From the NCBI GenBank assembly GCA_934358495.1, contig CAKRKO010000083.1:1-11483 (forward strand): 11,483 nt of DNA, written 5' to 3'. The translations under genes were made by a program, and so were the position numbers. Origin of the DNA: an uncultured Eubacterium sp. Its GTDB lineage: Bacteria; Bacillota; Clostridia; Lachnospirales; Lachnospiraceae. The notes under the pieces are model-generated. The model had not been told where the DNA came from. It made no database searches and was given only the letters and a program-made list of their open reading frames with translations. This document shows positions 1 to 5,900 of the stretch, one piece after another; the stretch's first letter is position 1; each line of letters opens with the position of its first letter.

Positions 1-1
1 G

Positions 2-484
2 GACTTCTTCCTCTACTGCTTCTACAACAACAACTTCAAGACAGACGTCCTTGGATTCAAGAAATCTACCAAGACAAAATCAAATCTCGGTATCTGGGCG
101 ATTGAAAAACTGCGTGGAGTTGCGCATAAAGCATTGGAAGAAAGTAAGCATTTCACACCGCCGGCAAATATTTACGAAACTGCAAAAAATGCAGAATCCA
201 TTGTATCTCACGGTAACCAGACCGGTGAGGGATGGTTCCTGACCGGCGAGATGGTGGAGCTGATCAACTCCGGTGTCAACAACATTGTATGCTGTCAGCC
301 GTTTGCCTGCCTGCCAAACCACATCGTTGGTAAAGGTGTTATCAAAGAACTGCGCCATCAGTATCCGATGTCCAATATCGTGGCTATCGACTTTGATCCG
401 GGTGCCAGCGAGGTAAACCAGCTGAACCGTATCAAACTGATGCTGTCAACTGCTCAGAAAAATCTGAAAAAATTGAACGCTTAG
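2..484 (+). CDS. C-terminal part of a 2-hydroxyacyl-CoA dehydratase/activase-type protein (5' end outside window)
   Basis: The open frame enters from the left edge (codons in register from base 2) and ends at TAG 482-484, so only the last 160 residues are seen. The segment CCQPFACLPNHIVGKG followed by LRHQYP, NIVAIDFDPGASE and VNQLNRIKLML matches the C-terminal part of the very long (about 1400 aa) anaerobe proteins that join BadF/HgdC-type activase domains to a 2-hydroxyglutaryl-CoA dehydratase-like (DUF2229-type) domain. Family members are thought to use an iron-sulfur cluster in radical acyl-CoA dehydration or its activation, and the Cys pair in CCQPFxC would fit a cluster-related role. 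The true substrate is unknown. It is the only plus-strand gene and is convergent with the rest. No intrinsic terminator with a T-run follows directly. Family assignment is confident; physiological role is not. Confidence 0.85.
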   Translation, partial: DFFLYCFYNNNFKTDVLGFKKSTKTKSNLGIWAIEKLRGVAHKALEESKHFTPPANIYETAKNAESIVSHGNQTGEGWFLTGEMVELINSGVNNIVCCQPFACLPNHIVGKGVIKELRHQYPMSNIVAIDFDPGASEVNQLNRIKLMLSTAQKNLKKLNA

Positions 485-522
485 AAAAATTTCTTTTGTG
501 GCTATAATTTAATATTTGAAAT

Positions 523-693
523 GAAATCGAGAAATCCTTCTACGACCGCTAGCCGTTCGCTACCCTCGTTTTGCTTCGGTTTTATCGCGCTCACTTCCAA
601 TTCCGATAAAAGCTGGTCGTTTCCCGCTCGCGCAAAACTCGCAAAACTCAGTCGCTTACTGAATCGCTTGTCACAGAAGAATTTCTCGATTTC
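523..693. repeat. MITE/REP-like element bounded by 19-bp terminal inverted repeats
   Basis: The left end (523-541) begins GAAATCGAGAAAT and the right end (675-693) finishes ATTTCTCGATTTC; the 19-base ends are reverse complements with a single mismatch. Inside, TTTTATCG near 580 pairs with CGATAAAA near 604, so a further stem can form in the middle. The interior is richer in GC and CpG-type dinucleotides (CGCTCGCGC, ATCGCGC) than the AT-rich flanks. Structure and size (171 bp) fit a non-autonomous palindromic repeat such as a MITE or REP-like unit. From memory it resembles intergenic repeats that recur in Lachnospiraceae genomes, but this could not be searched. No transposase is present and no clear target duplication was found. 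Confidence 0.6.
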
Positions 694-792
694 TATTTAC
701 ACAGTAATATATTCCCCCTTACTACCTCTACCGCTTAGTGCTCTACACACTTGAATCAGGGGAATGCTTACTCTGCGTTCGAATACGTAAAT

Positions 793-859
793 GGCGCGCC
801 CGGCGATTTTTTCTTGGCATGCGATTGTTAGCAGACAAGACAAAATCACCGGGTGCGCC
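793..859. repeat. Long imperfect hairpin (18-bp GC-rich arms)
   Basis: Arms 793-810 (starting GGCGCGCCCGG) and 842-859 (ending CCGGGTGCGCC) are complementary at 16 of 18 positions. On either strand the two exceptions become one wobble pair and one mismatch. After a single-base mismatch the stem continues with TCTTG (812-816) pairing with CAAGA (836-840). The hairpin sits between two convergent genes and could act as a bidirectional transcription barrier, but neither side has the U-run of a standard intrinsic terminator. The AT part of the stem is on the loop side. It may instead be a repeat unit related to the neighbouring 523-693 element. Confidence 0.5.
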
Positions 860-891
860 TTCATAGAATTATATTTATTTTTTCATATTAA

Positions 892-2013
892 CTATTTTAA
901 GAGCTCCGCGCTTACATGCTCAAGTTCTGCGCGAATCTGAATATGCTGCGGACATGCTTCCTCGCATTTTCCACATTTTACGCATTCATTTGCACGTTTC
1001 AGTCCATGACCTCCTACCAGCCAGTTTTCCTGATGTAACGCCATGTCTTTATCGCTGTACAATGTCAGAGAATTCATCGCTGTGAAGGAACCTGAAATAC
1101 CAATCTGCATCGGACAGACTTTTGCACAGTAATTACAGGTTGTACATGGAATCAACGGAATTTTATTCAGTTCTTCCTGCGCCTGTTTTAAGGTCTGCAG
1201 CTGAGCATCATTTAATCCATTAAAATCTTTCATATAGAACAGGTTATCTTTCATCTGCTCTACGTTGCTCATGCCGGATAATACGGTAATTACGCCTTCA
1301 AGATTTGCCGCAAAACGAACAGCCCAGGATGCAACGGATGACTCCGGCTCTGCATCTTTTAATATTTTTACAACGGATTCCGGAGGAGTGGCAAGCATAC
1401 CACCCTTCACAGGCTCCATGATGATAACCGGTTTGTCATATTTTCTTGCTACTTCATAACAGCCTCGAGACTGAATTGCCGAATTCTCCCAGTCTGCATA
1501 ATTAATCTGAAGCTGCACAAATTCCATTTCAGGGTGTTCTCTTAAAATTGCTTCCAATTCTTCCGGTGTGGAATGGAAAGAAAAACCTACATGTTTTATC
1601 AGGCCTGCTGCTTTTTTCTCCGCCACCCAGTTCCACATATCAAATTTATCAAAATATTTTGTTCTTGCCTCGCCCAGATTGTGCAGCAGATAAAAATCAA
1701 AATATCCTGCACCGGTCTGCTTTAAAGAAATATCAAACTGTGCATATGCTTCTTCTTTTGTCTTGCAGTTGATCCATGCCGCATTTTTTGTTGCAAGCTG
1801 GTAGCTTTCACGCGGATAGCGCTCTACCAAAGCCTGACGAATTGCATCCTCGGAACCTGCATATGCCCATGCGGTATCAAAATAAGTAAATCCTGCATCC
1901 ATAAACAGATCTACCATCTCTTTGGTCTGCTCCACATCAATGACGCCATCGGTCTGCGGCAGACGCATCAGACCAAATCCAAGTTTTCGAATATCTTCCC
2001 CCAAATAACTCAT
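892..2013 (-). CDS. Aldo/keto reductase with C-terminal 2x[4Fe-4S] ferredoxin-like domain
   Basis: A 373-aa protein with an AKR TIM barrel (about residues 1-280) fused to a two-cluster ferredoxin-like tail. The AKR tetrad is visible: D46 (YFDTAWAYAGS), Y51, K76 (LATKN) and H111 (FYLLHN). The tail has C290/C293/C296/C300 (CTTCNYCAKVCP) and C344/C347/C350/C354 (CVKCGKCEEACP), each ending in CP as in bacterial ferredoxins. Proteins of this architecture are common in strict anaerobes. They presumably couple carbonyl/alcohol redox to iron-sulfur electron carriers, but physiological substrates are mostly unknown. The ATG at 2013 follows an AAAGGA-type site about 10 bases away. The gene lies 32 bp downstream of the HipA-like gene on the same strand, so read-through transcription from the promoter at 3339-3367 is likely. 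A second protein of the same architecture is at 10191-11369. Confidence 0.88.
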   Translation of the reverse strand: MSYLGEDIRKLGFGLMRLPQTDGVIDVEQTKEMVDLFMDAGFTYFDTAWAYAGSEDAIRQALVERYPRESYQLATKNAAWINCKTKEEAYAQFDISLKQTGAGYFDFYLLHNLGEARTKYFDKFDMWNWVAEKKAAGLIKHVGFSFHSTPEELEAILREHPEMEFVQLQINYADWENSAIQSRGCYEVARKYDKPVIIMEPVKGGMLATPPESVVKILKDAEPESSVASWAVRFAANLEGVITVLSGMSNVEQMKDNLFYMKDFNGLNDAQLQTLKQAQEELNKIPLIPCTTCNYCAKVCPMQIGISGSFTAMNSLTLYSDKDMALHQENWLVGGHGLKRANECVKCGKCEEACPQHIQIRAELEHVSAELLK

Positions 2014-2041
2014 AGTCTCTTTTCCTTTCTATTCTGTCAAG

Positions 2042-2057
2042 CCACCTATATAGGTGG
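2042..2057. repeat. 16-bp perfect palindrome at the end of the HipA-like gene
   Basis: CCACCTATATAGGTGG is a perfect palindrome that overlaps the TAG stop (2046-2048) of the kinase-like gene. On the minus strand it can form a short hairpin in the gap before the aldo/keto reductase. No T-run follows, so it is not a convincing terminator; it could be a protein-binding site, an mRNA-processing hairpin, or chance. Confidence 0.3.
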
Positions 2058-3305
2058 AGTCATCTCACATCTGATATAATCTTCTGCTATATTCTTTTCT
2101 ACATCATCCTGTGTAGAATTCTGTGCATTTATATTTACTGTTTTTCCAGAAACGTCGACTGCTGTTTTCTTCAGTTTTTGAATACGATTCTCCACCGAAT
2201 CTGCAGTCGCCATTATACGTCGTTCATCCATAAATTCCTGTGCCTGTTCATCTGATAAAACTTCACATATCATTTCTTTCACATCCACCAGATTTTCAAA
2301 CGGAATCCAGTCATAGAATCTGACCAGTTTTAACTGTTCCTCATGATGTCGTTTAAACGGTTTGCAGACAATACCGCGCTCTGCACGGATTTCTCCTGAC
2401 ATCTTATCATATCCAAGAGAAGAACCACTGTCAAAAATCGGGGCAAATCCCATCCACTCCAGATTTTTTGCATTTCGAATCAGTCCGAAATTGTTCAAAT
2501 GCCGATCCTCATTTGCAATCAGATAATCGACAACTATCATGCGATCCAAATCAGACACCACATTGATTCCCGTACCTTCACAGCAATTTACAAAATGCTG
2601 ATACACCGATGTACTGTTGTCTTTTTTCTGTGTCTGCATCAGACGCCATGCACTGACAAGTTCCGTATCTTTTGTAATAAAATCCTCACAAATACTATAC
2701 GGAGCACCTTCACTCCAGACTACCTTGTATGGAATATGCTTTACTCCAAGTCTTTTCATCACTTCAGATGCGATCACCTCATTAAATGGCTGCTGTCGAA
2801 ACGGATTGCTTCCACCTTTTATCAAACAACGCTTTCCATTGATAATCTTCCAACGCTTTTTCAGGCAGCCATCAGATGTGTTATCTGGGGAACTAAAATC
2901 AAACTCAGGTTTTTTTTTCGGACTTCCAAACAATACATCACCCATATCATCCGAAAAATCATTGTCAAAAAAATTTACCTGTTCCCAGGTCAACGTCGTA
3001 TTTTCAGGCTTTATCCAGTACTGATCCGACAAACTCAATCCAAAGCATCGCACCAGAAGCATTTTGGTATCTGCTATTTCCAATGTTTCCAATGCTTCCC
3101 TGACACCTGATCGACTCGCCGGAATCGAACGGTCTGTCCACCAATGGTTAAATGCCGCTCGATCCACTACACCTTTTCTCACAGAAACTCCCACTGGTAA
3201 ATGCTCCGGTCGATATACATTATTTATTTTTATGATAAATCCACTGGCATCATCTAATTCCAGCTCTGTCACTGGCAGATTTTGATGCATAAATGTATAA
3301 TTCAT
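2046..3305 (-). CDS. HipA/CtkA-like serine/threonine kinase-fold protein, orphan
   Basis: A 419-aa protein with an N-terminal domain (about 1-125, containing GLSLSDQYWIKP and VNFFDNDFSDD) and a HipA-type kinase domain (about 150-380). Visible kinase landmarks are the nucleotide-binding lysine in CLIKGG (K163), the catalytic-loop block DYLIANEDRHLNN (about 260-272, HipA-style N-x-D-R-H-x-x-N) and the metal-binding aspartate in APIFDSGSSLG (D292). HipA kinases phosphorylate protein targets and usually pair with a HipB DNA-binding antitoxin; CtkA-type relatives act alone. No HTH partner is adjacent here: the upstream neighbour is the unrelated 143-aa gene. The ATG at 3305 was chosen because GGAG lies 9 bases upstream; an in-frame ATG at 3320 has no ribosome site. 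The last 35-40 residues look unstructured. The fold is confident; a toxin, regulatory or phage-defence role is undetermined. Confidence 0.75.
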   Translation of the reverse strand: MNYTFMHQNLPVTELELDDASGFIIKINNVYRPEHLPVGVSVRKGVVDRAAFNHWWTDRSIPASRSGVREALETLEIADTKMLLVRCFGLSLSDQYWIKPENTTLTWEQVNFFDNDFSDDMGDVLFGSPKKKPEFDFSSPDNTSDGCLKKRWKIINGKRCLIKGGSNPFRQQPFNEVIASEVMKRLGVKHIPYKVVWSEGAPYSICEDFITKDTELVSAWRLMQTQKKDNSTSVYQHFVNCCEGTGINVVSDLDRMIVVDYLIANEDRHLNNFGLIRNAKNLEWMGFAPIFDSGSSLGYDKMSGEIRAERGIVCKPFKRHHEEQLKLVRFYDWIPFENLVDVKEMICEVLSDEQAQEFMDERRIMATADSVENRIQKLKKTAVDVSGKTVNINAQNSTQDDVEKNIAEDYIRCEMTPPI

Positions 3306-3338
3306 CTGCAAACACTCCATCTTAATATAGGTATTTTT

Positions 3339-3367
3339 ATAGTATCATCCAAAATAAGGGGCGTCAA
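3339..3367 (-). promoter_or_regulatory. Sigma-70/SigA-type promoter for the HipA-like gene
   Basis: On the minus strand TTGACG (3362-3367) is followed after exactly 17 bases by TACTAT (3339-3344), both close to the SigA consensus. Transcription would start near 3332, giving a leader of about 27 nt to the ATG at 3305. This position supports 3305 rather than 3320 as the start codon. The promoter sits just downstream of the terminator at 3391-3427, so the kinase and the following aldo/keto reductase form a separate transcription unit from the mevalonate-type operon. Confidence 0.7.
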
Positions 3368-3390
3368 TCTGTCAATGGATAAAAGTATAT

Positions 3391-3427
3391 GAAAAACTGC
3401 CCGCATCTTCGATACGGACAGCTTTTT
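3391..3427 (-). terminator. Strong intrinsic terminator after the 143-aa gene
   Basis: On the minus strand CTGTCCGTATC (RC of 3411-3421) pairs with GATGCGGGCAG (RC of 3397-3407) around a 3-nt GAA loop. All 11 positions pair when two G-U wobbles are allowed. The stem is followed by TTTTTC (RC of 3391-3396) and preceded by an A-run. Wobbles that close only in the minus-strand RNA confirm the direction. It lies about 70 bp beyond the stop of the 143-aa gene and should end the whole 8233-to-3500 transcription unit. Confidence 0.85.
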
Positions 3428-3499
3428 TGTCTAGCGCGTATTCTTTTTTGTAATCCCCTCCCATACTCGATTGATTATTTTTTTAAATGGGTATGCAAT

Positions 3500-3931
3500 T
3501 TACTGTACGATTCCGCACTCCAGACACTCTTTTCCAATGAGCTGCACTGCATAGCGCTCCAGTTTGATACAGTCCGCTTTCGGGGCTCTTTTTCTTGTTT
3601 TTCCTAACATATAACACAGATATACTTTTCCGATTGTTATATTTTTATTTTGAAAACGAAATCCATATCGCTCCGGATGCTCAATCGCATCGCAAAATCT
3701 GGCATAACACTTTGCATCTGCCCGCAGGGTTTCTCCGGCATTCTCATAAATCTGTCCTACCATACGGCTCATGCCATCCACATAGCATTCTACAAATTCA
3801 TCATCCGTCAGTTTTTCATGCTCTGCAAGCTCCAGTTTTTCCCTTACTGCCTCACCAAACAGATGAATGTTCTGGTCAATGAGATCTACAAAATACTGAT
3901 ACGTGTTTTCCTTTTTTGATGCGAATATCAT
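3500..3931 (-). CDS. Unrecognised 143-aa cytoplasmic protein
   Basis: I do not recognise this family. The ATG at 3931 has GAGGAGG 6 bases upstream, an excellent ribosome site, so it is a real gene. The protein has no signal peptide or membrane segment and appears mostly helical. It begins MIFASKKENTYQYFVDLIDQ, contains a charged stretch (LAEHEKLTDDEF, about 36-46) and ends with a Lys/Arg-rich region (about 111-126). It has four cysteines in the last 70 residues (C75, C80, C106, C121) plus CLEC (C136/C139) near the end, which is not a classic cluster motif but could bind metal. It lies 86 bp downstream of the TctA-like permease and upstream of a strong terminator, so it is probably the last gene of that operon, although a hairpin separates it from the permease. 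Confidence 0.7.
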   Translation of the reverse strand: MIFASKKENTYQYFVDLIDQNIHLFGEAVREKLELAEHEKLTDDEFVECYVDGMSRMVGQIYENAGETLRADAKCYARFCDAIEHPERYGFRFQNKNITIGKVYLCYMLGKTRKRAPKADCIKLERYAVQLIGKECLECGIVQ

Positions 3932-3977
3932 AGTGTGCCTCCTCATACGTCTTCTTTTTACTGGCAATTTTTATGTA

Positions 3978-4009
3978 AGAGCTACATGTTCCACATCACA
4001 TATAGCCCT
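3978..4009 (-). other. Minus-strand RNA hairpin between the permease and the 143-aa gene
   Basis: In the minus-strand transcript AGGGCUAUAUG pairs completely with CAUGUAGCUCU (11 bp, two G-U pairs) around a 10-nt loop. The plus-strand version would have A-C mismatches, so the structure fits leftward transcription. It starts 8 bases after the permease stop. The tail beyond it is A-rich, not U-rich, so it is more likely an attenuating or mRNA-stabilising hairpin than a full terminator. Confidence 0.4.
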
Positions 4010-4017
4010 GATTATTT

Positions 4018-5358
4018 TTATATTGCCAGTGCACAAACTGAGATCAGTGTAGTTACGATCCAGCCAGATGCATAATATGCCATAAACTGTACACCGGTAT
4101 GGATTCCATAATGGTTGTTTAAGAATCCACCAAATACACCGATTACCAGTGCAGTGATAATACCAAATAAACCTGCCTCATGGAAAGCCAGCATACAAAC
4201 CAGTCCCATAAATGCGCCGATCAGTGCCTCATGACTGATGGAACGGAACATCTTTTCAGACCACTTACGGGCTTTTTTGATTGCCATCGGATATGCAAAC
4301 ATACAACCGAAGATAATACCGATAAATCCGTAAATGAAGTAATCTGACATGGTCAGATAATCATGTAAATTAATCTGGTTGAATAACGGAGATGCCGGCC
4401 CTAAAGCTACCGGACTCAGCGGCAAACCAAATGCGATCATCGGGATCAGAAGTTCTCCCAGATAAGTTGCATTGGAAACCGCATCCTGTACACCAAGGGT
4501 TGTGGTGACACGGTCAAATAACTCTTTCTTTCTGGATGCTACCAGCTCACCCAGCATAACCGTCATACCAACCGGGGAAAATGTAAATGTGCAGGCTGAA
4601 ATTGCAGAACAGCCGGCAACGTAACCTATGGATGATTTACCAAAAAATTTAAACGGGTTCGGGAAAAACGGCATTTTTTCTTTGGAATCCGGAGCAAGCC
4701 AGATTTCTGTCGGTTTTTCCCTGCGGTTCTCCGCACGTTTTGCAGGAATCATAATGTTGAAGATTTCTGCGATCATCGGGCCAATCGTAATTCCCATGAA
4801 AATAGATGTAAATAATGTCTTACCTACTGCTTCTGTGGAAATTCTCTGCAATCCCTGAATCAGGAACGCAAACGGAACCAGTGCTGCCACTGCTCCGATC
4901 TTCGCCTGTGACATAAATGCGATGACGCATGCCGCAATGGTAAAGATCAGTCCGCTGTACTGTGTGATAATATCGCTTAATGGTGCCAGAATCTGTGCAA
5001 ACAGAATAGCGATCGGTAAACCGATCAGGGATCCGATCAGGGATCCGGCGGACATTTTTCGCATGGAAATATGCGGAATACCAAGTTTTTTACCGATGTT
5101 ACTGTTTTCTACCATCGGTACTGCCATGGTGGAACCCGGAAGAGCCGCCATCGCTGTCGGTATCGTATGTGTGATCTGCATGGCAACCAGAATTGCTATA
5201 AACCATGCAAAAATAACAACCGGTTCAAATCCCATTAAGACAAGGATCAGGGTAATTGGTGCCATGGTCGCTGTCTCGTCTGTACCAGGGATAATTCCGA
5301 TAATGGAGAAGATGATTCCTCCGATAATTGAAACAATAATTGCCTGTATAATCAGCAT
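4018..5358 (-). CDS. TctA-family (tripartite tricarboxylate transporter) large permease subunit
   Basis: A 446-aa very hydrophobic protein with roughly 10-12 membrane segments. The TctA signatures are present in divergent form: GIIPGTDETA (21-30), corresponding to the GxxPG motif, ALPGSTMAVP (72-81), and in the second half SNATYLGELLIPM with FGLPLSPVALG (about 295-320), matching the repeated NNA...IPLLTLGIPG motif of TctA. The charged cytoplasmic loop is at about 206-240. TctA forms the channel of secondary transporters that normally work with a small TctB and a periplasmic or lipoprotein TctC; known substrates are citrate and other carboxylates. Here it follows HMG-CoA reductase and lyase, so mevalonate or a related hydroxy acid is the inferred substrate. 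The ATG at 5358 has AGGAGG 8 bases upstream, and only 12 bp separate it from the preceding gene, so the two are cotranscribed. It is shorter than typical TctA (about 500 aa). Confidence 0.8.
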   Translation of the reverse strand: MLIIQAIIVSIIGGIIFSIIGIIPGTDETATMAPITLILVLMGFEPVVIFAWFIAILVAMQITHTIPTAMAALPGSTMAVPMVENSNIGKKLGIPHISMRKMSAGSLIGSLIGLPIAILFAQILAPLSDIITQYSGLIFTIAACVIAFMSQAKIGAVAALVPFAFLIQGLQRISTEAVGKTLFTSIFMGITIGPMIAEIFNIMIPAKRAENRREKPTEIWLAPDSKEKMPFFPNPFKFFGKSSIGYVAGCSAISACTFTFSPVGMTVMLGELVASRKKELFDRVTTTLGVQDAVSNATYLGELLIPMIAFGLPLSPVALGPASPLFNQINLHDYLTMSDYFIYGFIGIIFGCMFAYPMAIKKARKWSEKMFRSISHEALIGAFMGLVCMLAFHEAGLFGIITALVIGVFGGFLNNHYGIHTGVQFMAYYASGWIVTTLISVCALAI

Positions 5359-5370
5359 GTTGTCTACCTC

Positions 5371-5853
5371 CTATGCATCTTTTTTGCTCTGACCTCCCGC
5401 CAGTTCTCTGTATTCCGGCTTGTAATTGTTTGCTCCTTCCGGAATCAGTGCCAACAGACCGTACAGTTCCAGATCTTCCAGTTCTTTGATTACATCCGGT
5501 CCGACCTTTGTCAGTGCCTCGCCTTCCTCTTCCGGTGTCATATGTGCGTATTCCAGTACTTCTGCAATATCTGTCGTACTGTCAAGTTCCGCAACAAGAC
5601 GTTTCGGTCGGAAGGATTTCGCAGAGATTACGGCTGCAATAAAGCAGCCGGCAATCCCTACAAAAAGAGCATATCCTTTCGCAAGATTCTCTTCAATCGT
5701 TCCCATACTCATGAAGATCTTACGTCCGATCAGGTAGAAACACATGGTAAAAATAACCCCTAAGATAATCGATATTGCCAATTCCTTGATATTAACGGTA
5801 TCTCCCCATACTTCCGTCAACACTTTTTCTTTTTTCTCAGGTTCAGTATTCAT
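5371..5853 (-). CDS. Small two-helix membrane protein in the TctB position
   Basis: A 160-aa protein with two predicted membrane helices (about 24-43 and 60-78) joined by a short loop, followed by an acidic soluble C-terminal domain (about 85-160, containing HMTPEEEGEALTKVGPDVI). The ATG at 5853 was chosen because AGGAGGAG lies 7 bases upstream; a longer in-frame version would need a TTG at 5889 with no ribosome site. TctB proteins are of similar length but usually have four membrane helices, so this is either a divergent functional substitute or a lineage-specific accessory subunit. It lies 47 bp after the HMG-CoA reductase gene and 12 bp before the TctA-like gene, which strongly suggests it works with that permease. 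Sequence homology to TctB was not recognised directly. Confidence 0.65.
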   Translation of the reverse strand: MNTEPEKKEKVLTEVWGDTVNIKELAISIILGVIFTMCFYLIGRKIFMSMGTIEENLAKGYALFVGIAGCFIAAVISAKSFRPKRLVAELDSTTDIAEVLEYAHMTPEEEGEALTKVGPDVIKELEDLELYGLLALIPEGANNYKPEYRELAGGQSKKDA

Positions 5854-5900
5854 AAATACGCTCCTCCTGTATTTTTGTTTTATTTTCAATATGTCACATA

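Larger units (their letters stand above)
485..891. other. Gene-free convergent intergenic region carrying inverted-repeat elements
   Basis: This 407-base stretch lies between the stop of the plus-strand dehydratase-type gene and the stop of the minus-strand aldo/keto reductase. It has no credible gene: the short open frame from 521 to 754 falls mostly inside the repeat and has low-complexity Ser/Arg/Leu content. It holds an inverted-repeat element (523-693), a short ATTCCCC/GGGGAAT stem (711-717 with 759-765) and a long imperfect hairpin (793-859). The three structures are close together and could be parts of one composite repeat about 340 bp long. Any of them could reduce read-through between the convergent genes. 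Confidence 0.7.

Noticed and set aside
521..754. Open frame of 77 codons on the plus strand
   Set aside because: It runs mostly within the inverted-repeat element, has low-complexity Ser/Arg/Leu content and no ribosome binding site; it is best seen as a by-product of the repeat.
2499..3110. 203-codon open frame on the plus strand
   Set aside because: It lies entirely antisense to the HipA-like kinase gene, whose motifs and ribosome site are convincing, and the predicted protein is unusually rich in Cys, His and Phe, as antisense frames often are.
3306..3320. Upstream ATG at 3320 as start of the HipA-like protein
   Set aside because: It has no Shine-Dalgarno sequence and lies only about 12 nt from the predicted transcription start; the ATG at 3305 has GGAG 9 bases upstream.
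5854..5889. TTG at 5889 as start of the small membrane protein
   Set aside because: The ATG at 5853 has a near-perfect AGGAGGAG site and is sufficient; the extension would be translated from the ribosome-site sequence itself.
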